Part shown: piece by piece, positions 12,772-24,521 of the stretch
Numbering within the stretch: the first letter of the stretch is position 1
Layout: each line of letters opens with the position of its first letter
Assembly (NCBI GenBank): GCA_028386065.3
Contig: JAKUCV010004353.1
Location: 61,814 to 125,813, forward strand
Length of the DNA: 64,000 nucleotides
Direction: 5' to 3'
DNA from: Turnera subulata
Taxonomy: Eukaryota; Streptophyta; Magnoliopsida; Malpighiales; Passifloraceae
Program-made: the position numbers and the translations under genes
Notes under the pieces: generated by a model
The model's input: only the letters and a program-made list of their open reading frames with translations
Databases searched by the model: none
Told to the model about the DNA's origin: nothing

Positions 12772-15700
12772 ATGAGTTCAAGCTCCAATCCACCACCACC
12801 ACCACCGCAAGAATCCTCAAGCAATAATCCTGATGGTGGTGGTCATCACAGGATCAACATTGTCACAACACCACCAACACAGTCATCACCAAGAAGCAGT
12901 TCAGGGTCACCACCTCCTGTGGTGCACCATGTATGCTTGCCACCCCATGTCACCACATTTGAGAAACTTAAACACAAATTTGGTGAGATCTTCTTCCCGG
13001 AAGACCCTTTCCACGTTTATAAGGACCAGACTCTTTCTAACAAGATTGTTCTGGGTATTAAGCAATTGTTCCCTATATTAGCCTGGGCTCCCAGTTACAA
13101 TCTTGAACTCTTTAAGTCTGATTTTATTGCTGGAATCACCATTGCAAGTTTGGCTATCCCACAGGTAAGAAAAAGCAAGTCTGAAACATAATTTCTTTCC
13201 ACACTCTATTTTCTTTACACCAACCATAGATATATTTTTTTTTTTGAGAACAACCATAGATATAATTTTATGTTAATGATATGTGGTACTTAAATTCAGG
13301 TGTACCAAAAAAAAAAATTAATATGTGGTACTTGATTTCTAAAAATTAACCGGTATGTACGGTGCAATTATAGGGGCTCTCAAGTAAGTGTGGCCTTCTC
13401 CTCTTTTTCTTCCAAAAAATACAGTAAATACTATCTTAAGTTCTTAACACCATCCTCTGCTTTTTTAGAATTTAGTCTAAGCCAACTCACCATTAGTTTT
13501 TTAACCAAAAATGGCTGGAAACAAAGACAGAGGAGGAAGGCCAAATAACCCATGATCGGCATAGGATGTTGGATTCATTGGTCCATTCATACCATGATCA
13601 AATTAGCTATATTATATTCTCTCCTTTGCGTAACAGAACATTTTATGAATTCATGAACTGATATAAAATATGTATCTGCGTGTGTTTTGACATGTGTTTT
13701 TCTCCTATAGGGAATCAGTTATGCTAAACTTGCATCCCTCCCACCTACAGTTGGCTTGTGTGAGTTTGACTATAAAGACCAATATTATTCTATCTGCATA
13801 TATATGTACAATATATAAACAATGTATTTTCCATGGTTCTAATTAACCTTTTCCCTGGATTTATAATATCCTTTTGCAGATTCAAGTTTTGTGCCACCAT
13901 TGATATATACTGTTTTTGGGAGCTCTAGACATATCGGTATTGGTCCAGTAGCAGTAGGATCTTTAGTCATGGGTTCAATGCTAACCGAAGAAATTTCTCC
14001 TACCGACCAAAAAGATCTTTATTTGCAAATCGCCTTCACTGCTACTCTTTTTGCTGGTTTATTTGAAGCTGCTTTGGGACTCTTGAGGTATAGACAGAAC
14101 TTTCATTGCCTGCCAAATTATATATATATGCTAGGTAGCTGATACTATATATACTGTTAAGGAACATAGTGATTTGGGTTGCTTTTGGATTTTGTAAGGT
14201 TTGTTTGTGTCCATAAATATGGAGGTAAGAAAGATATATTTGGTTGACACAATTAACAGTAGTAGAAAAGAGGGAAGATAATTTGGTCAACACGTTTGAA
14301 ATGAGAGAGATCTGGTGAGCTAGTTTTCTTTTTCGTCTAAACTTTTAACAGTCAAGAATTCAGTGAGAGTTTCAATGGAAAAACAAAATGTTGTTTTGTA
14401 CAAACATTCATAATGATGTACTAATTAACTGAATTTTGCTTTTCTTTTTTCCTTGCAATTCTTTTAGGTTAGGCTTTATTATTGACTTTCTATCCAAGGC
14501 AACTTTAATCGGGTTCATGACTGGAGTTGCCACCGTCGTGGCCTTACAACAGCTTAAAGGGTTGTTTGGAATTACTCACTTCACTTCAAAGTTTCAGGCC
14601 ATCCCTGTTATCGAGTCTGTTGTTTCTAACAAAGACGAGGTAGGTGTCAAAATTACTTGAAGGAATAGCAAGCACATAAAAATTAATGTATCGTTTACTT
14701 CCGTATGCATTTGAGAGAGACTTATTTGGTGATTTGGTTACTTTAAATGCACAGTGGTCCGTGAGGACAATGATCATGGGGTTCTGTTTTCTTGCTTTTC
14801 TGCTAACAGCAAAGCAAATTGTGAGTAAACAGTGTTCACCCTAAAATTGTTATGTACAACTAATATATAGTATGTGTTTTTGAGATTATTTCTATCCAAT
14901 TTCCTCCAGCTAGTGATATTTTCTTGGATCTTACAATGTAGAGTGCAAAGAGACCAAAGCTCTTCTGGGTTACAGCTGCTGCTCCTTTAACATCGATTAT
15001 TGTCTCAACTCTGATAATGTATCTATTCCAATTTCATGATGTTTCAATTGTAAGAATGTGTCTACTACACTCTTACCCTTAATTCTATTCTTATAATAAA
15101 TTAAGTACCAATATTGCAAGTTTAGTTAGACACCTGCTAACTGTCACATGATTGTTATTGATAAAAACAGATAGGCCGTTTGCCAAGGGGTATAAACCCA
15201 TCTTCATTGGACAAGCTGTATCTTCATGGTCCGTACCTATCCCTGGCGATCAAGACGGGCATTACAGTTGCCGTTTTATCTCTTGCTGTAGGTCTCTTAT
15301 CACAAAGACTCTTCTATTCTTCAATTTAACTCATAAGGACAGGCTCTGCTGATATCTGAATGTGACACTTTCATTTGAGTTACAGGAAGCAATTGCAGTG
15401 GGAAGAACATTTGCATGCAAGTCTAATTACCAAATTAGTGGAAACGAAGAAATGAAGGCCATTGGTCTTATGAACATATGTGGTTCTCTTACGTCATGTT
15501 ATGTTACTTCAGGCAATCATCTAACAAAACTTTCTTTGTCCTTAATCATATATAAGTATATTGGTTTATCATATATAAGTAAATCATTATGCTTAAGCAC
15601 ATATGAACTTTTATGAACTTGTGAAACTTTCTTTTTCCAGGAGGATTTGCTCGAAGTGCCGTGAACTATAATGCTGGAGCAAAGACCGCAGTTTCAAACT

Positions 15701-16970
15701 TTGTTATGGCAATGGCTGTGCTTGTTACCCTGCTCTTTCTTATCCCATTATTCACTTATACACCAAATTTTATATTATCCGCCATTATAGTAACAGCTGT
15801 AATTGGACTGATCGACTTTGAGGGTGCATATAACCTGTGGCGGGTTGACAAGCTTGATTGTTTATCTTGCTTTTGCTCCTTTTTAGGTGTTGTATTCGTC
15901 TCCGTGCAGTTGGGACTCACAATAGCTGTATGTAGCATCTCACTGTCCTCACATCTTCTTGGTTGATCCATTCTTATTGCTGAAGTTAAAATAGTGCCTT
16001 GGTTGAATTTACTTTTAATTGTTCTTTCTTTAAATCTTTCAGGTTTCAGTTTCAGTGTTTCGGCTAATTCTGAATGTTGCCAGACCAAATACAACAATCC
16101 TGGGAAACATTCCAGGCACTGATATATATCAAAGTTTGGCTCTGTATAAGAATGCATTAAGGGTTCCATCCTTTCTTATTCTACGCATTGAATCTCCAAT
16201 TATGTTCTCAAATTCAATATATCTACAAGAAAGGTTAGCAGCATTTCCACATAACCCTTTTGGCTCATTTTGATTGACTAAAAGCTCTCTACCCAATTAC
16301 TGGAATCCATATGTTTGTTAAAAAACACAATGCAGTAGAATGTCTCATTTATGTTAATATCATTCTGAGTACAGGATCTTAAGATGGATCAGGGACGAGG
16401 AACAATGGATAAAGACGAATGGAGGATCTAGTTTGAGAAGTATAATCTTGGATTTGGGAGGTACATAACAAAACTACTATTGAGTATAATGCTCAAGTAA
16501 AGATTTCATACTAACACGCTCATCAGGATAATTTTTTGTTTTCTAAATACACAAACGAACTGATGCTGTTTCCTGCTTAATCCAGCATTAACGCCTAGAA
16601 GACAAATTCTTAGTGCTAAAACATTCTCTATTTGTTGCAGCTGTCACAAACATAGACACAACTGGTGTTGATGCACTACGAGATCTCAGACACAGATTAG
16701 ATGGAAGATCACTTCAGGTAATTAAGGACAAACACAATCTGCCAGAAAATTTCGGCCGCGCTATATTTCAGAGCTGAAACAGAAAAAGTATGGTAGTTTT
16801 TGATGGTCTGTAGTGATTGTTTTATATTGTAGCTTGTTTTGGTAAATCCTCTGGCGCTAGTAGTGGAGAAGCTGGACGAGACTGGGCTGCTAGAATCTTT
16901 CAAACATAACGGGCTTTACCTTACAGTTGGCGAGGCAGTAATTGACATATCATCGTCCTGGAAGCCATGA
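12772..16970 (+). CDS. SULTR3;3: Group 3 sulfate transporter, SULTR3;3-like, 13 exons
   Basis: An SLC26/SulP-family H+-coupled anion (sulfate) transporter of membranes. Exons by splice sites and frame: 12772-13164, 13711-13759, 13880-14087, 14468-14639, 14755-14820, 14942-15049, 15171-15287, 15386-15512, 15641-15927, 16043-16233, 16375-16460, 16641-16717, 16833-16970, giving 672 aa, normal for the family. The N-terminus is Pro/Ser-rich (residues 1-50). The sulfate-transporter signature lies across exons 1-3 (ASLAIPQGISYAKLASLPP). About 10-12 membrane segments follow. Exons 10-13 form the C-terminal STAS domain (IDTTGVDALRDL). The blocks GNIPGTDIY and AIIVTAVIGLID match SULTR3;3 best among the plant paralogues I remember. 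All introns are GT-AG except intron 8 (15513-15640), which starts GC. The family's usual LAEGIAVGR is LAEAIAVGR here. Group 3 members have been linked to plastid sulfate import and seed phytate/sulfate traits. The start is the first ATG after the A-run; no in-frame stop or frameshift was seen. Confidence 0.92.
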
Positions 16971-17815
16971 CTTTCTTGCAAATTTGTGATTGTTTTTAGC
17001 AAATTACAACGACCATCAAGCCGGAAGAAGAGAATGCACAGACCAAAAAAAAAAGAAGCCAGAAGAAAAGTGGCAATTCTTACACAATAAATGAGAGGGT
17101 TGCACAATTGTAAACACCTCTCCCTCCCCTATTAACAAGATTGCGACTCCACCACCGCTGCTGCAGTGGAAGCGAATGCAACAGACAAGAAAGTGGCATT
17201 TTTCCACAATGTATATATAAACAAAGTGTATCGCTCGCTTGTTAGTTTCTTCTTGCATTTTTTTTTTCATGTATAGGAGACTACAGGAATCGAAGCATGA
17301 CTCTGTCCCTGGTTTCCCAAAGCAAAAATCCTGTGACCGAGTTGTACAATTCATAATAGTTTTTTCCTTTTGATGAAAAGACGATGCAGTTCGTAAATTT
17401 TGAGGTTAATCCCTTTATGAGTCCTTGAAGATCTTTTGCCTAAAGTGTTATTACATATTGAGTTCTTCCACTACAAACTGAAACTTCCTTTGGATCTGTA
17501 TCTGTTGGAACTCGTTAGAAGACAGAATTTAATGAGAGGGGGAAAAACGAAGGGAGAGATGATGCAGATACACTGGTACAAGTTTTGATGACCTTCTTGT
17601 TTGCTTTACAATTGAAACACTCCAGTTAATGTTCAACATTTGAAATAATAAACATACATGATTTGTTTATGAAAAGAACCAATACATGAAAGGAGAAATC
17701 GCCTCATGGTCGTCATGGATATAGAATAGTTATTAGACAAGTAAATTAAACTTAACAACGCGGAAATCGCAAATTGCAGAAACGTGAGGGTGGAAGAGGC
17801 GGCGGATCTTGCCAA
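16971..17815. other. 3' flank of sulfate transporter and spacer to the glycine-rich gene
   Basis: The two genes converge here, so both 3' UTRs should lie in this stretch. No coding exon was recognised. Confidence 0.5.
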
Positions 17816-19102
17816 TCAATGCTTTCCGCCTGTGCCACCGCCGCCGCCGAATCCAGCACCTCCACCAAAGCCACTTCCACCTCCAGTGTCTCCTTCCCCA
17901 ATGCCACCACCTCCACCCCCACCAAATCCCCCTCCACCACCAACACCTCCACCAGCACCACTTCCGAAACCACCTCCAATTCCTCCCCCAGCACCGCCTC
18001 CGCCTCCTCCTCCACCACCACCCCCTCCTATTCCTCCTCCAAAACCACCACCAAAACCTCCACCAGCTCCTTTGCCAATGCCGCCTCCAAATCCGCCTCC
18101 CCCTCCGCCACCTATCCCGCCACCAGCACCTTTTCCTACACCTCCCCCAAAACCACCTCCCACCCCACCACCGGTACCGCCACCCCCTATACCACCTCCA
18201 CCTCCAATTCCTCCCCCAACGCCACCCCCACCACTTCCGCCAAGTCCTCCACTAGCACCACCTCCCCCACCNCCCCCTCCAAGCCCGCCACCACCTCCTT
18301 TGCCAATGCCTCCACCGGCTCCTCCACCACCGCCTATTCCTCCACCAACACCACCTCCTACACCCCCTCCAAGCCCGCCACCACCTCCTTTGCCAATGCT
18401 TCCACCGGCTCCTCCACCACCGCCTATTCCTCCACCAACACCACCTCCTCCACCCCCTCCAAGTCCGCCACCGCCTCCTTTGCCAATGCCTCCACCCACT
18501 CCTCCACCGGTTCCTATCCCTCCCCCAGCACCAGCCCCACCTCCTTTGCCAATGCCTCCACCAACTCCACCACCGCCTCCTGTCCCTCCGCCAGCACCAC
18601 CCCCACTCCCTTTGCCAATGCCTCCACCCACTCCACCGCCTCCGCCTATTCCTCCGCCAGCACTACCCCCACCTCCTTTGCCAACGCCTCCGCCTATTCC
18701 TCCACCTCCTCCAACACCTCCTCCCCCACCAACACCACCACCTCCACTGTGATGCTTCTTGTTCTTTTTCTTGTGATGCCTACCCCCTTTCCCGGTAACT
18801 CCTCCGCCACCTTTTCCAATACAGTCAGGCTTATTCCCAAAACCAATCCCGGGATCATCACTGCCAAAACTATAGCCCACTCCTTTTCCTCCTCCAAAGC
18901 CCCCAGCAAAGCTTATTAGACCCCTACCATCACCCACCCATCCCCTGTTACCCTCATGATCAATAATCCATTCTGCTTTCTTAATTTCCCCCTCACCCTT
19001 CTTGTCTTCAATCTTTCTCCCCTCAACAGAGTAGCGAGTACTGGTGATCACCACCAAGGCCGCTGTTAACAGAAGCACCCATGTCAACTTTCGAGACGCC
19101 AT
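17816..19102 (-). CDS. Glycine-rich secreted (cell-wall type) protein
   Basis: A single-exon frame of 428 aa. The N-terminus MASRKLTWVLLLTAALVV is a clear signal peptide, cleaved after about residue 27. A charged linker (about 28-95, with IEDKKGEGEIKKAEWI) follows, then about 310 residues of GGGxGGG and GKGGGGG repeats ending GGTGGKH. This is the pattern of plant class I glycine-rich structural proteins secreted to the wall; function beyond that is unknown. The DNA repeats with a 90-bp period near 18281-18550. An undetermined base (N) sits at 18272, so the repeat region may be slightly misassembled. An in-frame ATG 13 codons upstream (19141) is possible, but 19102 has the better context (G at -3, G at +4) and puts the signal peptide at the start. 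The proline-rich frames on the opposite strand are shadows. Confidence 0.88.
   Translation of the reverse strand: MASRKLTWVLLLTAALVVITSTRYSVEGRKIEDKKGEGEIKKAEWIIDHEGNRGWVGDGRGLISFAGGFGGGKGVGYSFGSDDPGIGFGNKPDCIGKGGGGVTGKGGRHHKKKNKKHHSGGGGVGGGGGVGGGGGIGGGVGKGGGGSAGGGIGGGGGVGGGIGKGSGGGAGGGTGGGGGVGGGIGKGGGAGAGGGIGTGGGVGGGIGKGGGGGLGGGGGGGVGGGIGGGGGAGGSIGKGGGGGLGGGVGGGVGGGIGGGGGAGGGIGKGGGGGLGGXGGGGGASGGLGGSGGGGVGGGIGGGGGIGGGGTGGGVGGGFGGGVGKGAGGGIGGGGGGGFGGGIGKGAGGGFGGGFGGGIGGGGGGGGGGGGAGGGIGGGFGSGAGGGVGGGGGFGGGGGGGIGEGDTGGGSGFGGGAGFGGGGGTGGKH
18281..18550. repeat. 90-bp tandem repeats inside the glycine-rich coding region
   Basis: The word AAGCCCGCCACCACCTCC recurs at 18281 and 18371 and, slightly changed, at 18461, giving a 90-bp (30-codon) period. 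Such in-frame units explain length variation in glycine-rich proteins. Confidence 0.85.
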
Positions 19103-19187
19103 AGCTCTGCTTGCTTGCAGCGAAAAGGTAAATGCGTGCATGGGACTCTAATCTGCTTTGCATGTTTGAGGGGCAAAATTGTGTGCT

Positions 19188-19197
19188 TTATATATAC
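19188..19197 (-). promoter_or_regulatory. TATA box of the glycine-rich protein gene
   Basis: On the minus strand, TATATATAAA lies about 90 bp upstream of the chosen ATG (19102), which would place transcription start near 19160. No other TATA-like word lies closer. Confidence 0.6.
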
Positions 19198-19202
19198 AAA
19201 GC

Positions 19203-20379
19203 AGTTGCCTCTGCCACTTGCTCAACAACTAGCATATTAATTTCCACACTGAATTAATATTTTTGCTTTACGGAGAGGGAGGGGTTTGGAATTGTTGGAA
19301 GTTGACAGAGTTCCTGCCCATCTACGTGACATCACCGCTTTGCATTCATGGCCACCGTTTAAGTGCATGCTTCTCTCTCCCCCCTGACTCAGTTCCATTA
19401 ATATTTTATATATTCTTTCGCCTGGGCGCATTCACCGTTCATGCATGAATTAGGCCAAAAGTTCTCTCGCGTGTATACGTACAGTCACAGAGGATGGGAT
19501 AAAAGGAGAAGGCAACTTGACAGTTCATGCAATGCAACCCTATACTTGATGAAGATTGATACTTTATCCGTGATGGCAAAAACATATTCTAACATATATA
19601 TAATCATCAAATATGCGACCCTCCTATAGTTAGTGTTGGCTGGACATGAGAGAACACGAGACTACCAATTATATATATATAGATTTTATGCTAATCAATA
19701 AGTTTTATTGAAATTCAGAGATTGGAGTTCTTCAGTACATAAGAAGCAGTCACAAAGACGATAACAACTGCTGCATGAATAGCAAGTATGTAGATATGGA
19801 TATGGATATATCCTTCTGAATTTTAAGCTTTAGTGGTCTGGAAAACATGCTCGACTTAGTTGACGAAAGGAACACTCACACATGCACGGGCATGAAACAG
19901 AATATATATAACTTACAGCAAATGTGAATTTCTCATAAAGAAATTATCCTTTAAATATCCAGTTAATTGCAAAACAAAGTTCATATTATCTAATTAGGTA
20001 TAACATTCAAATTTGGAGTCCTAACTATTTTCTTAGTAAGATATATCAAATGGTATATAAAGATTTTTTGATAAGAAAATGGTACATAAAGATAATGCTA
20101 CACACGATATAAAAAAAAATAATGCGACCAATATTCAGTAAAATGGATATTATGTGCCATATGTATATTTCATCTTCCAATTTGAGACAAGAGTTTTCCA
20201 TGATTTTGTGTCCAGATAAACAAAAAGATGTTATAACCATTAAATATATATATAGAATTTTTTTTTCCTTGAATCCTTAATATATAATTGATATTTTATA
20301 TCTGAATCTAATATTTCTGTTGACGGGAGATAATCGTGACTGTGACTTGGTGATCCGGGGCTCTTGGAGTTGGGAGTTT
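19203..20379. other. Intergenic region between divergent genes, nothing recognised
   Basis: AT-rich sequence separating the glycine-rich gene (leftward) and the trihelix gene (rightward). No exon or TE termini were recognised. Confidence 0.5.
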
Positions 20380-20521
20380 TGGGCTTGTCTCTTGGGCTAA
20401 TTTTACCTTCATCTTTGTTTTCTTATTAATCGGCGAAGCCCATTATAGGTTTCGCGCGCTTCCTCTTGCATTTTAGCCTGTGTTCATTACTACTGAGAGC
20501 TTACGCCGGGAGAAACCCTAG
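20380..20521 (+). promoter_or_regulatory. TGGGCY (site II) motifs and telo-box upstream of the trihelix gene
   Basis: TGGGCT occurs at 20380-20385 and 20393-20398, its complement AGCCCA at 20437-20442, and the telo-box AAACCCTAG at 20513-20521, all 180-320 bp before the ATG. Site II elements plus a telo-box are typical of plant genes expressed in dividing cells and bound by TCP factors. No TATA box is evident, which fits that promoter class. Confidence 0.55.
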
Positions 20522-20697
20522 AATTTGGGGTTTCTGTTTCTGGAATTCTCTCTACTCTCACATTCAATTATACTTTCCTCCTAGTAATTCTCAAACAGTG
20601 TAAACTTCAAAACTTCACAATTCAAAATCCCCAATTCGAATTTGTTGTGATCCCCCAACTTAATTCTGTCCGATAAAGCACCCAGGTCACCCCGTAA

Positions 20698-21741
20698 ATG
20701 GACATGGAAGGCGGTGGTAGGGGTCCACCAAGTATCTACTCGCTTAATCGCTCAAAAAAGTACCCTTTTTACTCTCCTCCGCCGACGAACTCCCTCCATT
20801 ACAACCGCCACGATTACCTCGACGATGACTCCGACGACCCAAACGAGGTAGCGTCCGACGACGACAGCGACCCCTACCTCGCCGGCTACAACCCTAGGGC
20901 TGGATTCCCTCGCGGCTTCACCCAGAGCGACGAAGGATTCCACAGGTACCCAAAGCGGCAAAAGCTCAAAGCTTTGGTTTCCAATTACGAGTTCGCGCCG
21001 AGGAACCCTAGGTTGGGGAATTTCCCGCAGGAATGGAGCGAGAATGAGAAGTTCTTGTTGCTCGAGGTGTGGGGGGATAGGTTTCTGCAATTGGGGAGGA
21101 ACAATTTGAGGGCCGAAGACTGGATGGAGGTTGCCGAGAAAGTATCTGAAATGTCGAAGATTGCACGGAGTGAGGCTCAGTGCAGGCAAGTGATGGATGT
21201 TTTGAAGAGGAAGTATAAGAAGGAAAAGGCGAAAGGCGGCGGGAAGGGTAGCAAATGGCCTCATTTTAAGAAAATGGATATGCTGATGAAGCAGGAGTTG
21301 GGGAATGGATGTGGGTCTAGCCTGGCTTGTGGGTTGGATTCGGGTGAGTATGTGTTTATGGACACGAAGGTGTATCTGGATCGTGCAAACGGGAATGATG
21401 AGATGAGGGATAGCCCGTGCGAGTCAGAGGAGGATGAGGATGGAGAGGAGGGTGGGGAGGTTGGGGGGAGTGTTGGGGTGAAAGGGCTGAGAGTTTTGGC
21501 TGAATCGGTGATGAAGTTCGGGGAGATCTATGAGAAGATAGAGCATAGTAAGAGGGAGCAGATGATGGAGTTGGAGAGGATGAAAGGCGAATTTCAAAGA
21601 GATTTGGAGGTGCAGAAGAAGCAAATTTTGGAGCGTGCACAGGCAGAGATTGCTAAAATAAGGGAGCGTAATGGTGGCGAGGAGGAGGATGGGGAGGATT
21701 CTGATGATGGCGGTGGTTCTGCAGAGAATATTAGCGATTAG
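20698..21741 (+). CDS. SIP1-type trihelix transcription factor, intronless
   Basis: 347 aa in one exon. Residues about 40-60 are Asp-rich (DDDSDDPNEVASDDDSD). Residues about 110-200 form one trihelix (Myb/SANT-like) DNA-binding domain: WSENEKFLLLEVWGDRFLQL, then DWMEVAEKV, then AQCRQVMDVLKRKYKKEK and WPHFKKMDML. A second acidic block (ESEEDEDGEEGGE) is followed by a charged coiled coil (about 265-325, KREQMMELERMKGEFQRDLE) and an acidic tail. One N-terminal trihelix plus a C-terminal coiled coil is the layout of the SIP1 clade (ASIL/ENAP-like), nuclear factors that act mostly in repression. The ATG is the first in the reading frame after the telo-box. An overlapping long frame on the minus strand (20752-21264) is a shadow. 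Confidence 0.88.
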   Translation: MDMEGGGRGPPSIYSLNRSKKYPFYSPPPTNSLHYNRHDYLDDDSDDPNEVASDDDSDPYLAGYNPRAGFPRGFTQSDEGFHRYPKRQKLKALVSNYEFAPRNPRLGNFPQEWSENEKFLLLEVWGDRFLQLGRNNLRAEDWMEVAEKVSEMSKIARSEAQCRQVMDVLKRKYKKEKAKGGGKGSKWPHFKKMDMLMKQELGNGCGSSLACGLDSGEYVFMDTKVYLDRANGNDEMRDSPCESEEDEDGEEGGEVGGSVGVKGLRVLAESVMKFGEIYEKIEHSKREQMMELERMKGEFQRDLEVQKKQILERAQAEIAKIRERNGGEEEDGEDSDDGGGSAENISD

Positions 21742-23244
21742 CGAGGGTGGGTGCTTGCTTATTATATTACGTTCGCTATTCTGTTGAGGTGTTTTGTATA
21801 ATTGCACTGCCTTCTTCCACTGGCTGGGGAATTTAACAATTGAGGGAGTAGCATGGTATGCTGTTGAGTTGTTTACTAGCTTATTTTGGTTATCTTTTGT
21901 CGCTTGAAGGATTCATGATGATGCCTTTACAGATTATGTACGTTAAGCTAATTCCTTTGCTCGTATTTTATTGAGCTTGACGTATATTAGTGGCACCGAG
22001 ACATAGTTATGCATTATCTACTTGCAATGTGTCAAAAGATGTGTGAAAAGTTTCTCATTGCTGTCTGGATTACTGGAACTTTGCCCTTCCTGTTGTCTCT
22101 TACGTGCTGTAAGTATCTACCATCTCCTACCGGCTACAACTGCATATAATTTACTGCTGCTTATAAGGATTCCAAACTGCAAATTCAGAGTTGAATTTGT
22201 TGCAAGAACTTTTTAATCTAATGTGCTGTAAGTATCAGGTGTTGCCTACTGACTACAACTGCATAGAATGTTTTGCTGCATATAAGGATTTTATATTGCA
22301 AAATTAGAGTTGACAATGGCAAGAACTTTATAAGAAAAGGTGGAAACGGGTGATGAGCAATGATCATTCGGCATTCTAACTTCACTTTCCAATATGTTGT
22401 TTCCTCTAATTGGTGTAAAGAATTGGTTTTCTTAGCATCGTGTATTAAGGTCAAGCCTTGAGATGGTAGAGTTTGCTGATGAAATAAGTTTTCTCCCCGG
22501 TGTATGACAACCCTCATTTTCAGATAAATGTTAAGTAGTTGCCCAGGATTCTCAGAACCCAGCCTAGAGCTACACCCATTTATTATACTATCCTGAGATG
22601 ACTAGCCTATATTGCTTTCATTTGGTTCAGTCATGCAGCGCATTTGTCTTGTTTTCTTTTGTTGATTTGCTCGGCTCAGGGACCGTAATGCTTTGGTAAA
22701 GCTAAAGAATGATTTAAGACTGTTAATTCTTGTCAGTTGAAGACTTGAAGTTTGTGTCTGTTGTCTAGTTAAGGGTGAAACCTGTTCCCTTATTTGTCAA
22801 AGCATTTGAAGGTTGACCTTATTTTCTCAAAGTTTTGAGATGTTTTTTTTTCAATTCCAATCATTATTTTGTGGACAAAGGCACACTCTGTTTTCTCGTA
22901 AGGGAGGGTATCTTGAATTCCATGAATACATGCTTATGATTCCAATTGCAATGGAGTTTTTGTGTTTGTTTTGCTCAGAGTACTTCTATTATCAAGTCAG
23001 TGTATTCGTTTTGATGAGGTGATTTATTCATGACGATTCTTGTGAGAGGCTCTGATTCAGTATCCAGTGCAAGTAACCATACTATTGTAGTGTAGCCTAT
23101 GAATTTTCTCTGTAACGACTTGAAACCTGAATTCTATCTGTGCCGGAAAGAACAAAAAGAAAAAAGCACGTAGTGACAAAAGTCACAAAACAAAACAATG
23201 GCATCTCTTGTAATATGGTCAAAACGTTGCTCTGCTTGAAGATT
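21742..23244. other. 3' region of trihelix gene and spacer to a convergent gene
   Basis: Probably the trihelix 3' UTR followed by intergenic DNA. No exon was recognised. A diverged direct repeat of about 119 bp is present (22104-22222 and 22223-22333). Confidence 0.5.
22104..22333. repeat. Diverged tandem duplication, about 119 bp
   Basis: Both copies open with GTGCTGTAAGTATC and share ACAACTGCATA, TATAAGGATT, AGAGTTGA and GCAAGAACTTT in the same order; the starts are at 22104 and 22223. Substitutions are frequent, so the duplication is old. Confidence 0.75.
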
Positions 23245-24141
23245 TTAAAGATCTTCAGCTTTACAGGTGTAATAGAACACGGCGTTCATTACAGTGTCAA
23301 AGACGAGCATCAAGGAGTACATGGATACTAACACTGGCAATTCCCACAGATTGATACCCTTGCACATCCTAAACTCTAGCAAATGCTCAACTAGCCTAAA
23401 TCCCGTATTACTCAGCAAAGCCATGGCCAAAGCTGTCTGTCGTCTTCCAGCCATAAGCTGATTGGCCTTGATTAATGACTCAAATCCGCAACACTCGGGT
23501 TTCAACATGGCTAAAACTCTAGCTAGATTGCCTACAGCCATAAGATGCGCAAATGCCAGACAGATTGGTACTCCTAGAAGCACAAGAACACCCCAGAATC
23601 CTACCATTCTTGAACATAAGCCATAAGCAACCAATACATTAGATCCCAATGCCAGACCGGAGAGAAAAATACCGGATAGACCAAGTATTATCAAGTATTC
23701 CCAGAAAGTTGTATGTAAGAGCTTAACCCAAGCCCACCCACTCCTCATTAGCAGCCTTCTTCTATCCAGGTATATTCCATGGTAACTGTCTGAAACAACC
23801 TGAACAGTAGCAGCTCGTCCCAGTAGCCCGAATGTGATGGACGAAGGGAAGCAGATGATGATGTGAACCACAGTTTTGGACAGCAACTGAAGCTGAGGGA
23901 GAACTTCTTGTTGGCCTAGTAGATGATCAGCTAAGGTGATTGCTGAGGTAGGTAACTGAGGATAGCAGTGAAGGAGAAAGTGGGAGATGAAGAGTGAGAG
24001 TGGAAGAGGAGAGAAAAGGAAGAAAGAGATGGAATGGAAACAAGTTGGATGGAGAAGCATAATTCCAATGGATTCCTTCACAATGTTGTTAATGCTCATC
24101 GTGTAGGACGAGTCAAGGAGTTGCGGGGGTCTTCTTGGCAT
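23245..24141 (-). CDS. Uncharacterised multi-pass plant transmembrane protein
   Basis: 298 aa, single exon, start at the first true ATG (MPRRPPQLLDSS). Five or six hydrophobic stretches are visible: around residues 35-60 (FFLFSPLPLSLFISHFLL), 85-110 (IIICFPSSITFGLLG), 140-165 (YLIILGLSGIFLSGLAL), 175-205 (GVLVLLGVPICLAFAHLMAV), 220-235, and 260-290 (VSMYSLMLVFDTVMNAVFYY). The layout resembles a plant family annotated only as transmembrane proteins (Arabidopsis At1g23840-like, from memory). Role and membrane are unknown. It converges with the trihelix gene. The reading frame is intact. Confidence 0.75.
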   Translation of the reverse strand: MPRRPPQLLDSSYTMSINNIVKESIGIMLLHPTCFHSISFFLFSPLPLSLFISHFLLHCYPQLPTSAITLADHLLGQQEVLPQLQLLSKTVVHIIICFPSSITFGLLGRAATVQVVSDSYHGIYLDRRRLLMRSGWAWVKLLHTTFWEYLIILGLSGIFLSGLALGSNVLVAYGLCSRMVGFWGVLVLLGVPICLAFAHLMAVGNLARVLAMLKPECCGFESLIKANQLMAGRRQTALAMALLSNTGFRLVEHLLEFRMCKGINLWELPVLVSMYSLMLVFDTVMNAVFYYTCKAEDL

Positions 24142-24521
24142 CCTGACCAACAATGGAGGAAATATGAGAGAATAAACCTGTCTATATATTGTCTAGTCAT
24201 GGCCTATGTGTTATCTAAATCTCTAGCCTTCACGTGAAAACTTAAAGTTCACGATTAATAAAACTTTCGGTTGCTTGTCTACTAATCTGTCATGATTGGG
24301 GCAGTTTGTACAGGCTTTATAGACACTGTGTAAGTTGGTGAAATTGGAATTTTGCTCCATAGGGATATTTATTACTTATAATTATGAGATTGTGGAATGT
24401 GGCTTTATAAGCTGGATCAGTCTGTGTGACCTTCTAGTTCATTAACACCGAGAAATCTTTGGTACAACTGGTGTCGTAGAGGTAAGCCTGATCCGGTTCT
24501 TCATTCTCGATTTGTAGTTCT
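24142..24521. other. Upstream region of the membrane-protein gene
   Basis: A TATATA word at about 24182-24190 could serve the minus-strand gene, but it would leave a leader of only some 20 nt. Nothing else was recognised. Confidence 0.4.

Noticed and set aside
13226..13335. Short direct repeats (AACCATAGATATA and ATATGTGGTACTT) in intron 1 of the sulfate transporter
   Set aside because: They could be insertion or excision scars, but the enclosed text is only tens of bases long with no element ends.
17774..18919. Long proline- and serine/threonine-rich open frames on the plus strand
   Set aside because: They are mirror frames of the glycine-rich protein on the minus strand, which has a signal peptide, a good start context and a TATA box.
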